A stretch of DNA of 64,000 bases from Zygnema cylindricum (Eukaryota; Streptophyta; Zygnematophyceae; Zygnematales; Zygnemataceae), in NCBI GenBank assembly GCA_037447655.1, contig JBBHKE010002683.1, positions 475,598 through 539,597 on the forward strand. Direction: 5' to 3'. The notes beneath the pieces were generated by a model. That model was given only the letters and a program-made list of their open reading frames with translations, did no database searches and had not been told where the DNA came from. Made by a program: the position numbers and the translations under genes. Below are positions 1 to 10,015 of the stretch, piece by piece (within the stretch, counting starts at the first letter, position 1; the number at the start of each line of letters is the position of its first letter).

Positions 1-1880
1 GTCGTTCCCGAAAAGGATATGGGTGACACCATGATTACAGATTCAGGGGAGATCCAAGATACAGGAGACTCACCGGAAACCTCACATACTCCTATGGACT
101 TCGAGGAGATGGAAGAAGCGGGACAAGAACTGGTTTCCATGGACAGCGGAGCCGATGAGACAGTGAGAAGAAATCCAAGAATTCCATCCATTCTTGCTTC
201 AGAGTTTGAGGGAGGAAGAAGGAGCAGCAAAAGATTACAGGAAAAACAAGTCGCTCATAAGGTAACTAAGCTATCTCACCCTGATGAGCCTCAGTCTTAC
301 TCGGAGGCACTGAATAGTCCAGAGAAAGAAAGATGGATTAGAGCTATAAATGATGAGATGACTTCTATCATGGAAGCAAATACCTGGGAATTAGCAGATT
401 GTCCTCCAGACAGAAAACCTATTGGGTGTAAATGGGTATTTAAACTAAAACTGAACCCAGATAATACCATTGAAAGATATAAGGCTAGATTGGTAGCGAA
501 GGGGTTCACCCAAAAGGAAGGGATTGACTATGAGGAGACCTTTGCTCTAGTTGTTCGGTTCCCATCAGTAAGGATTCTCCTAAGCCTGGCAGCAGCGGAA
601 GACATGGAAATCCATCAGATGGACATTAAGACTGCGTTTCTTAATGGTGAGTTAGAGGAAGAAATTTTCATGAGACAACCCGAAGGGTTCGTGGAGGAAG
701 GAGAAGACAGCAAAGTCTGCAGGCTCATAAAGTCCTTATATGGACTAAAGTAGGCTCACTGACAGTGGAACAAGAAACTAGATGAGTTTCTTACCAGTCT
801 GGGATATATCCGTATAAGCTCTGACCATTCTATCTATATGTTTGAAGATGAGAATGGTGTCATTTTTATTGCAATTTATGTGGATGATCTACTTGTGTTG
901 AGTAAATCCTTGGAAAAGATCAATAAGTTAAAAACAGAACCTAGAAGCAGATTTGATATGAAGGATTTAGGGGAGGCAAATATATATTTTGGGGATTCAG
1001 ATAGAGAGAGATAGGGGGAAGAAGATTATCAGACTTACTCAAAAAGAAGCAATAGGTAATATGCTTGAGAAATTCCAGATGGAAAATGCTAACAGTTGTA
1101 CCACTCCCATGGACTTGAAAAAAGTAAGTGATGGGAGTGTAGAAGGAGGAGTAATTATCTTAGATGATCAAATGAGTATTGAAGAGAGAGAGTTTATGAA
1201 GACTATCCCTTATAGACAGGTCGTAGGAAGTTTAATCTATTTTATGAATTGTACCAGGCCGGACATAGCGGCAGCAGTTGGAGTACTCAGTAGGAGTCTG
1301 AATGATCCTAGGAAGAGGGATTGGGAGGCAGCCAAGAGAGTCATGAGATATCTGGTTGGAACCAGAGAGTTATGGTTGCATTTGGGAGGGGAGCACACTG
1401 ACATCACTACTTGGAGTGATGCCAGTTATGGGGACGCACCTATGAGACGATGCACTTCTGGGTATGTGTTGTATGTTGGGGAAGGTGCATGCTGTTGGAG
1501 CAGTAAGCAACAAAAGGTGGTTGCACAGTCCACCATGGAGGCTGAGTACATGGCCTCTTGTTCTGCTGTGAAAGAGTTGATGTGGGTCAAGTCCTTGCTG
1601 CAAGAACTTGGGTATATGAAGGAGGGAGTGCATGAAGTGTTTTGTGATAATCAAGCGGCCATAGCAATTGCAGCAAATCCAAAACATCATTTTAAGGCTA
1701 AACATATGGACATAAGATTAAGTTTTGTAAGAGAAAAAGTTGAGAATAAAATAGTGAATCTTGTATATAGATCTGATGAGGAAATGGTAGCGGACATGAT
1801 GACCAAACCTGTACCCTCGCCGAAATTAAAATACTGCAGGGAAAAATGTGGATTAAAAGAAAAATTAAAAATAGACTAGA
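1..1880 (+). pseudogene. Copia element E1: 3' part of pol (reverse transcriptase, RNase H)
   Basis: This is the C-terminal part of a Ty1/copia polyprotein and is cut by the window edge. The RT opens with a motif of the type NTWELADCPPDRKPIGCKWVFK, shared by all older copia copies here. The catalytic YVDD codons lie at 877-888. RNase H follows, with WSDASYGDA, the acidic STMEAEYMA block and FCDNQAA at about 1410-1660. The frame is broken by a TAG at 751-753, where sister copies have a Gln codon (LKQAP), and by a shift between about 930 and 989. The reading ends at 1879 just before a polypurine tract. It belongs to the same family as elements X and Y in this window. It is a decayed, immobile copy. 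Confidence 0.93.
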
Positions 1881-1892
1881 AAATAAGGGGAG
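1881..1892 (+). other. Polypurine tract of E1
   Basis: AAATAAGGGGAG lies directly between the pol stop and the LTR start TGTTG. The same tract precedes the 3' LTRs of E2 (13202-13214) and Y (about 35256-35267). It is the expected plus-strand primer site of an LTR retrotransposon. Confidence 0.85.
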
Positions 1893-2893
1893 TGTTGAAA
1901 TAAGTAGTTTTTGTATTTTCTAGTTTAAAATAAATTAGCGGAAACATATATAAGAAATGATGGCAGCCTGCCTCCATCTCTTCTCTCTCTCCCCCATACT
2001 TGTTGTAGTCACTGAAAGAGAGAGAGACGATGGAGCCATGGCTGCCTCAGCTCCATATGAAGGACTAAAGAGTGACTTAAGTCACTCTCAACAAAAGGTT
2101 GAGTCCGGCAGGACTCGAACCCCCGACCGATAGAGCGCGGCGTAGCCGTTAGCTCTAACCAGTCTGTCGTAGAAGTCCGTTAGATAATATAGGGTTTCAT
2201 TCATATATAAACTGTTGTATAGTACCGAAATGATCTAACTGGAATATGAAACGAAACGAACATAGAACTTGTTAAGGTTTAGTGCAAAACGTCATTTCGC
2301 ACGAAACAAATGAAACAGACACTTTGAACGGTCGACATTTAATGTCGGATTTAATCCGACGGCGCACGTCGTCGCTGAGATCGCGAAATGGTCACTTTGG
2401 ATTTTATAGACGTGGCATGACGTGGCGCCGCGTGGAAGGATAACACTCGGTCGCGGGAATTCCAGAGGAAATACGGACAAGTGGAAAAATGACACGCGTC
2501 CACTCAAGAGCCTTGTCGTACATCGGCCGTACAGAAAGTACATCGGCCATAGTACCTTTCTGTACTTTACAGTAATACGATTGGTTCGTACTTTAGTAGA
2601 TAGGGGTTGTGAGAGGGATTTAGGACTTAGGAAATATTTGGTAGACAGACACCTCTCTCTAAGAGAGCTTTGTATAAATTGGCATTTTTGCCGGCTCATA
2701 ACTTATCGGCTGGTTGGCCGTTTTCAGTGATTCTTTTTGCTACGGACTCAGGGGAGTCCAGGCTACACAGGGGTGCAGTCAAATTGTCAGTTTGCCTTCT
2801 TGGGCAGAATTGGTCGTGGCTTAAAGTGGGTTAGTTAAATACTATTTAGAGGCTTCCTGTATTCTGTAGTCCAATGGAGGACACAGAATTGCA
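1893..2893 (+). repeat. 3' LTR of copia E1
   Basis: The LTR starts with TGTTGAAAT after the polypurine tract and ends with AATTGCA, about 1001 bases. It contains a GA-rich leader, a perfect 18-base palindrome (GAGTGACTTAAGTCACTC, 2070-2087), an antisense tRNA-like block, a long inverted repeat (2529-2541 with 2552-2565), and a GACTC...GAGTC hairpin near 2747-2760. These modules recur in the LTRs of E2, E3, E4, X, Z and Y. The right flank has no visible target duplication because the 5' end is outside the window. Confidence 0.9.
2097..2178 (-). other. Antisense tRNA-like block in the E1 LTR
   Basis: On the minus strand the segment carries GGTTCGAGTCC (2111-2121), which matches the tRNA T-arm / Pol III B-box consensus. 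Upstream it has a D-arm-like CTGGTTAGAGC. A TTTT run follows on the minus strand (plus AAAA at 2093-2096). The anticodon arm is poorly formed, so it is tRNA-derived or tRNA-mimicking, not a functional tRNA gene. The same position in E3, Z, Y, X and E4 holds related but diverged blocks. Confidence 0.6.
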
Positions 2894-5800
2894 ACAATGA
2901 GTGGTGTAGTTTTGTACTTATTAGGGTATGGGTAATCGCGACAAATCGAGTTCAGTTAACTTTTTGTTTTCTCAAATGCGTATTCAGTACAAACTAATTT
3001 TTTAGGTGCACGCAACAACTTTGTCAAATTTCAGGTGTTCAGATTTTGAAAAAAAAAGTGTGGGATTCGGGTATCTAAAATTTTGACTTTTGCGACCTTT
3101 GCGAGAAATCCAACCGAGTTATTGCACACTCCTCATATGTTAACCGGTACCCGATACTCGTTTACGAAAAAAATAGTTAACCGAGACTCGGTTTCAGGCG
3201 ACTACTCGTACCCGCCCGTATCCGCTTGTACCTGAATAATTCCAAAATTAGTGGTAAATCTCCCTTATACCTTCCACGATACCTAGGGTACAAAGTACAA
3301 TAATGTTTGGATAGTATGGACAGTAGATTACCGTAGTGGAAAGTACTTACAAAACCTTCAATTTGTTATCGTTTTTTGCTTACCCCGTTATACCCGAATT
3401 TGTTTCTTTTATTTTGTGTATCACTCGGCCGAATCCGGCCTACCCCCAAAATTTTGCACACAAATACGACTGAATGTGGCTAGCCCCCCAAATCCTACAC
3501 TCAAATTTGTTCTAGATCTGAGGTAGCAGGCCGAGTATTGATCGGGTACCGATTCGAGTAGCCAATTGTAACCTCTGCACACCGTTCGATACCCTGTAAC
3601 TATTGGTATCGATTTCATCACAATAAGGTTTTACCGTATACACAACACTAGGAATCGGTATAGCATGTATTTACATTGTTGACGTTTGAACATGTGAAAA
3701 CATGTTCGCGTGATTTCCCCACCTCTTTATAACTTGGAATCAAATTTGAGTGTTCTTTTTTGTGTCGACGCCTGTTTGTGACACTCTTTTTTATACGATT
3801 GTACAAAAGAATGAGCAACCATAGTACTAGCTGACAAATTTTGTATGCTACACTATTGCCCAAATAAGAGTAATTAAGCTAATTAAAGACTACTTACATT
3901 ACATGAAAGAAACAATTATAGCTATTAATTATATTTTACATTCGAGGGTCAAAATTTGGGAGCGCGAAGTTATTAAATTATTGTTATTAACGATTCATTG
4001 TGAAGTTGCCGCTGTTTTTTTACCGTACAACTTGGTTGGCCGTGTGAATTGTTGATTTTATAATGACGGTAGACTTTCACTAGCCCACCAAAATTACAAC
4101 CGGTTGTTAAAATATTTCACATGTCAAATCTGTTAAACGGATTGACCGTTGAATCTAAGCTTGAAGGTACCTTATTTGTACTAATGTGTACTTAAAATGT
4201 ACAATATTTGAAATTCAATGGGCTCGCTGTCATGCAGCATCACGTCGCCGCATTTTAATTATATTTAATCGCATTTTAACTGCATTTTTATATATATGTG
4301 ATCCCCATATAAGCGATCCTTAAAAAAAAGACACCATACTAATCTACTCGTGGGGATATTTTGGTGGCCACAAGACCGTACGGATTTTGGTCTGACGTCG
4401 TGAAACCTGCGGACTTTTCATATTTTGTCCGCGAAGTCGTCAGTCGCCGGAATTCACGCGAACCGACCAAGTTTGCTATCCAGAACTTTTCGCGAACTGA
4501 CTCATTTCGCCGACCATAACTCCCCCCACCAATTTATATCGATGTACGGACGGTCGCAAACCGAAACCTCAACTTTGAATGATGTCAGCGCCATCGTGGA
4601 TCAGAACGCGAATCTACGCCACAAATGATATAGACAAATAGACGGCGCAGGACCATTTTAAGTCGTGGACCCTTGAAGGTCGCACGCATTCACATGTAGC
4701 GTACGAAGGGTATTTATCCGTAGGCTGTAGATTTTGTAACGTAAGGCAGACAATTCTGGTCGCCTATTGGCCAGAATCCAATCTAGGCGCAGACAACTAC
4801 ATAGAACGTTTGTATTCGCAGTAGGTTAGACGCTCAACTGTAGACTTCGTACTTAGCGAATTTTAGGTGAATTATGTGCTCACAATTTCAAGAGCACAGG
4901 AATTCTCTTTTTGGAAGATTTGACCTAAACTTTGAGGATTTTTCTTGTGAAATTGTTTGGATAGTTTTTGTGACTATTTTCCTTTCCATTAAGCATTCGG
5001 CTGCTTAGCTCTTACTTTCTTTCTCTGTAAAATTGCCCTACAAATTAGTATACACAGCTCACACCGAGGCCTAACCGGTTTTCCTTCACTTATTCTCTTG
5101 TCCCGTCAGGTGGATTGCTGCTCAGCCTACTATCTCAAGCTGTTGCTGAACCCTGGATTGTGATTGAACAGTTTTGGGTTTGCTTGTGTGGTTCACTTGG
5201 GGACGGTCAATTAGGGTTGACTTTCGTTATTTGTTTTACGTGTGGCTAAATCTATTTATCTCGGATTCGCTCGCAGTTTTATATCTTTTCAGTTTATGTG
5301 TTGTGATATTAAGGTTAGATCTTTATTGATCAAACTCTTATAAGGAATTTAAACTGACCTAGGAGCCTGGTGGCTATCCGTTGGCTTAATATTCTAGTGC
5401 TCTTCAAATTGTTTGTTTTCCTATTGTTCTATAATTTGAAATTGTGCGCACTTTATATTTTGTATAATTAGGCATTGTCGGTCTTGCTTTATTTTATGCG
5501 ATTTGACATTGTCAATGTGATGCTATTTTACGCAATTTTACATTGAAATTTTTTCTATATTCTCTGCAATTTAAATTGTCAATTTTTATTTATTTTCTTT
5601 GATGTAAATTTTACATTATTTTTGTGTGTGTGTGTGCGATCTGATAATATATTGTTGCATTTTGGAATATTCTTCTAAGTTGTACTTGTTTGTTTAAAAA
5701 ATAACAAACTAAAGAAAAAAAAAATTATAACTAGTTTTGCGATTTTAATTATTGTTTGCTTGTTAGTTGACCTAATTATCTCCTTGGCCAATTTTTCGAC

Positions 5801-7004
5801 CAAAAATATACTACACTAATTTGGGTATTTAGGGTTTTCTTGCTAGCTCGTTGTTGATCGGAGGTATCCATCCTTCACATTGTGACATACCAAACCAATG
5901 AGTGGAGATAGCTGAGCTGATTAGTTTTTTTTTTGAGCTTTGCAAAACTCTGGTTGGAGCGAACAACCGCTGTTCACCCTTGGCAATCACCAGATTACTA
6001 AGAGTGGTTTGTAAGTTCACGATGCCTTGTAGGTGTAGGCGCGTGTCAAATAGTTGTTGATCGATTAGAGAGTACGTGAGTGGATTGTGTCTACTATCCA
6101 CACTTTTCATGCTTTCCATATGGCCGTGAGTGGCCTTGTGTTTTTCTTATTGTTTGTTTGGCGTGGAATTTTATTGTTAGATCTGGTTGTTGGTGGCCTT
6201 GGATATAACTATTTTCAGCATGTGGATCATTAGATCTGCACCTTCGGGTGCTTGTTTAGCAATTTTTTGCCTTTATAGCTCTGGCCCTTTGGCCTTGCCC
6301 ACTCGTTTGTAGGGTAGAGGTTTCGGTAAAAGCGACCTCTTTACTAGATCTGGCCATCGTGGCCTTGTTAAAGACTGGTTGAGATTGTTGCCTACGTATG
6401 TGGTATGGTTTGACATTTGGTGCACCTCGTATAGGGCTTATCCATTAGCAGATTAGTTTGTTTTCTCAGTCATTTTTATGCCCATTTATTAGGTTAATCT
6501 TGACCACTCATACGGATCTACACGTAATGGTGGAACTTTCCGTTCATCAAATTTCGATCAATCGAATTTATCAAATTCGGTTCCTTTGACGTTTAGTCCT
6601 TTTATTGAATCTAGAGCATCCTCTACTCGTTCACATTTAAACACCGTCTCAAATTTTTCATCCATTATTTCCACACTATTTGTGGAAAAGGTTGATAACG
6701 AAAGGGAATCCGATACATATTTCCTTTCTTTTTGGTCTCCGTCATCACCGATTCAGGCTTTCAATTCGACTAACTTGTCTCTTTCGATGGCCTCCACATC
6801 GGAGGGTACTCCTGGAAAACTTCAATTATGCTTTTGAGGAATGAAGGATATTATGAGTTTTTCTCATTTTCGAATGATATTCGACACTGAAATGCGAGAT
6901 CTAGCTTTCAGTTATCAAGATAGATTTGACATCCGTGTCGTTTTCTCCCTTCTCGGGCGCTACCTTCGCGATTTCGCCCTTACTTTATATTCTTGCAAGT
7001 AAGA
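2894..7004. other. Gene-poor interval left of the first copia nest
   Basis: No recognisable gene. There is a small hairpin (ATTCTGG...CCAGAAT, 4753-4777), AT-rich stretches, and a short GT run near 5625. An open stretch at about 6490-6837 is rich in Ser, Thr and Asn. A second short open frame from an ATG at 6843 ends TTG CAA GTA AG right at the E3 LTR. These may be remnants of another retroelement or of a host exon. I do not recognise either product, and no splice or promoter signal settles it. Confidence 0.4.
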
Positions 7005-7215
7005 TGTCTTGAAAATAATAGATTTATATGGGATTTTCTAGGTCTAAATAGTTCAATAAAAATATGACAAAGAGGCAAACAGCTGCCTCCACCTCCTCTC
7101 TCTACCCACCATACTTGTTTTAGTTAATGAGGGATAGAGAGGGTGGTTGAGCCATGGCTGTCCTAGCTCAGCAAGCAAGACTAAAGAGTGACTTAGGTCA
7201 CTCTCAACAAAAGGT

Positions 7216-7290
7216 TGAGTCCGGCAAGACTCGAACCTCCGACCTGTAGAGCGCGGCGTAGCCGTTAGCTTTAATCAGTCTGTCGTAGAA
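7216..7290 (-). other. Antisense tRNA-like block in the E3 LTR
   Basis: The minus strand carries GGTTCGAGTCT (7227-7237), one change from the B-box consensus, and a D-arm-like CTGATTAAAGC. A TTTT run follows on the minus strand (plus AAAA 7209-7212). It is closely related to the block in E1. Confidence 0.55.
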
Positions 7291-7764
7291 ATCAGTAAGA
7301 ATATATTAGGTTTGATAATTATTTAAACAGTGTTCAGACCATGAATGCCATTAACGAAATGACGGACGAAAGAGCATAGAACCAAATGTTATATAGTGCG
7401 AACATTATCTCGCACAAAACAAATGAATCGGACATTTGTTTCGACGACAGACATTTAATGTCAAATTTAATGCGATGGCGTATATGACTGCCGAGATCGC
7501 GGAATGGTCACTTTGGCGTTTATGGACGTGGCATGACGTGGCGCCACGTGGAGGGATTAAATTTGGTCGCAAGAATTCAGGGGAACATAAGGACGAGTTC
7601 AAAGTGGACACGCGTCCACTCAATAGCCTTGCCGTACACCGGCCGTACAGAAAGTACATCAGCCGTAGTACCTTTCTGTACCCTAGATCATCTGTTGGTT
7701 TCTACCTCAGTAGATAGGGGTTGTGAGAGGGGTTTAGGACTTAGAGAATTTAGTAGGTAGTAAC

Positions 7765-7769
7765 CTCTC
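7765..7769. other. Target site duplication of E2, left copy (CTCTC)
   Basis: CTCTC immediately precedes the TG of the E2 5' LTR. The same five bases follow the CA of its 3' LTR at 14216-14220. Copia elements make 5-base duplications. The bases are low-complexity, so chance agreement is possible, but the interrupted E3 LTR reads on across both sides. Confidence 0.75.
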
Positions 7770-8867
7770 TGTTGAAATTAAAAGTTTTATTATTTATTTT
7801 CTAGGTTTCTTAATTCATCTAAAACGAGGAGGAAAAAGCAGAGGCAGCATGCTACTAACTTCTCTCTTTGGCACTATACTTGCCGTAGTCACTGAAGGTT
7901 GGAGAGGAAGCTAGAGCTATGGTTGCCTATGCTTTTTCTAGAGTCAGAAAGCAACCCTTTGCAATTCTGTGTCCTCCATTGGACTACAGAATACAGGAAG
8001 CCTCTAGATAGTATTTAACTAACCCACTTTAAGCCACGACCACTTCTGCCCAAGAAGGCAAACTGAGAATTTGACTGCTCCCCTGTGTAGCCTGGACTCC
8101 CCTGAGTCCGTAGCAAAAAGAATCACTGAAAACGGCCAACCAGGCGATAAGTTATGAGCCGGCAAAAATGTCAATTTATACAAAGCTCTCTTAGAGAGAG
8201 GTGTCTGTCTACCAAATATTTCCCAAGTCCTAAATCCCTCTCACAACCCCTATCTACTAAAGTACGAACCAATCGTATTACTGTAAAGTACAGAAAGGTG
8301 AATTAAGGTCGATATCAATCGGACGGCGGAGGAAAAAGCCAACATCGCGGAATGGATGATTTGGCGGTTTAAGGTCACAGCCACACTAGGTGACACGTGG
8401 CAACATGACATTCGATAGCGGCATCTTTGCGACATACCAGGTCGAACCCGGATATGGCATGCGTCGTCTTCTTGGCCATGTCGTACAATAGCCGTACAGA
8501 AAGTACTCCAGGCGAAGTACCTTTCTCTACTGTAGAGTGATTAGATTGGCTCCGTACTTTAGTAGTAGAGGGATCAGAGAGGGGTGTAGGACTTAAGATT
8601 ATTAGAAGTAGCCGACTCTCTCCCAGAGTGCTTCTGTATAAAAGGTCATCTTTGACCAATGATAATTAACTTCCAAAGGGAACAAATTTAAGGATCCTTT
8701 TTGTATTACACTCAAGGGAGTCTGCTCTTCCAAAGGCTGGAGTCGGGTCAGTCTAAATTCTGTAAGGGTGTCAGCAATACTCATACAAAGACTAGGGGAT
8801 TGTGTCTATCCTATGGGCTTCTCGTAAGCTGCCTACTCCGACTACCAAAGGAGGTCTTAGAGTTGCA
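7770..8867 (+). repeat. 5' LTR of E2, containing an inverted LTR segment (7960-8299)
   Basis: It starts TGTTGAAATTAAAAG and ends AGAGTTGCA, matching the 3' LTR at 13215-14215. Between 7960 and 8299 its middle is replaced by sequence that reads as the reverse complement of the 3' third of an E1-type LTR (compare 2564-2893). The inverted piece starts exactly at an LTR end (TGCAATTCTG). From GAATTAAGG at 8300 the normal E2 LTR sequence resumes (compare about 13645). Confidence 0.85.
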
Positions 8868-8881
8868 AGTTATGGGCCCAT
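8868..8881 (+). other. Primer binding site of E2 (half-tRNA type)
   Basis: AGTTATGGGCCCAT directly follows the LTR. GTTATGGGCCCA is the complement of the anticodon loop region (UGGGCCCAUAAC) of eukaryotic initiator tRNA-Met. It is not the usual complement of the tRNA 3' end. The gag ATG at 8872 lies inside the site. Confidence 0.7.
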
Positions 8882-10015
8882 CCTCTAGGGTGCCTAAATT
8901 TAATAGGACTCGGTTCATCTACTGGGAGAGTATGATGATAGGAGCCCTATGGGAGAAAAGATTTTGGGGAATAGTGAGTGGGCAAGTAAAGCGTCCATGC
9001 GGTCCTGCTTTCCCTCCAAGGTTTGGAGGAAGCAAATTTGCTGGGAAACTTGATCCACCGCCATCAGAGGACTCAGAAGATGGAGAAAGCATCATGATAG
9101 GAAAAAGGAAAGAAAAAAAGAAAACCACACCTATATCAACTAGTTATGTTTTCATGTCTCATATTCCGAAAAATGAGGAGAATGACATCGATACCTCGGA
9201 ATACAACCACATGGCGGCCAAGCGCTTTATCCTCCGTCATCTCACAGAAGGACTTGCATGTCCTCATTTAATGGTGGAAAGGGCATCCAATCTGTGGGAT
9301 GCGCTTATTAATATGTACCGGAGCGGTATGATTTACGAACAGAACCTGGCAGAGCAAAAGATCAAGAGATACATTCATAAAGGAGAGAAGATGCTCGATT
9401 TCTGCAATGAGTTTGCTATACTCTTCATGGAGTTAGAGTGTGCCGCAAAGGCAGATACCGAGAAGGCAAAGGTTCACTGCTTACTCATGAAACTACCCGA
9501 TGAGTATTAGAACATTGTGAAACGGGTATACGATCTGCCAGACTCTTGGTGGATATGAAATCGGTAGCTGGTATGATCCTCGTCCAAGAGAATACAATCG
9601 AAATCTGAAGAGGAGTTAAGAGTGGACAAGCTTTGGCGGTCAGAGCAAGTTGGAGAAACAAAGAATCATGGAAACCCCTTAGAGGTCATGGAGGGGACCA
9701 CCAGAAAAATCAATCTGTTGAGTCCGGAACAAAGGGACCTAAGGGGCTTTGTCATTTTGCACGAAACACGGGCATTACATGGCGGAATGTACCAAACTGA
9801 CCGAGCTTCGGAGTAAGGAGGGGCAGACCGGGGGTCAGCCACGAGGGAAGAAAAAATCACTTCTCACACAAGTACTTGAGGAGGAATCCGACGAGGAGGA
9901 CGACGAACTACTTTTGGATGAGGAGTTGGAGGCAAAGACAGAAGTCAAAATTCCGCGGAAGCAGAAATGTGCTTTCGGTGGACTAAAATGTGAAGGGGGC
10001 TCGGTTTTGGATTAA
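8872..10015 (+). pseudogene. Copia E2 gag (broken)
   Basis: Capsid-like polyprotein starting MGPSSRVPKFN at 8872. It contains the UBN2/gag-type core with an MAAKRFILRHLTEGLACPHL segment and a Q/K-rich helix (NLAEQKIKRYIHKGEKM). It stops at 9508-9510 (TAG, where X reads on). It resumes in other frames to a zinc-knuckle remnant FCTKHGHYMAEC near 9752-9790, whose first Cys is lost by a frame change. An acidic tail and KQKCAFGG follow to a stop at 10015. Gag would package the RNA; this copy cannot. Confidence 0.85.

Larger units (their letters stand above)
7005..7769 (+). repeat. 5' LTR of copia E3, left part
   Basis: It begins TGTCTTGAAAATAATAGATTTATA, recognisably the same LTR start as Z (20890) and Y (35268). 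It runs to the CTCTC target site at 7765-7769, where E2 was inserted. The LTR resumes at 14216/14221 and ends near 14456. It contains the imperfect palindrome GAGTGACTTAGGTCACTC, the antisense tRNA-like block, and the GTACAGAAAGTAC/GTACCTTTCTGTAC hairpin. Confidence 0.85.

Noticed and set aside
2101-2178. A functional tRNA gene on the minus strand
   Set aside because: The B-box is perfect, but the anticodon arm and acceptor stem do not fold properly; kept only as a tRNA-like block.
6586-6837. A small Ser/Thr-rich host protein
   Set aside because: No homologue comes to mind, no clear start, and it lies next to an LTR; left as unassigned open sequence.
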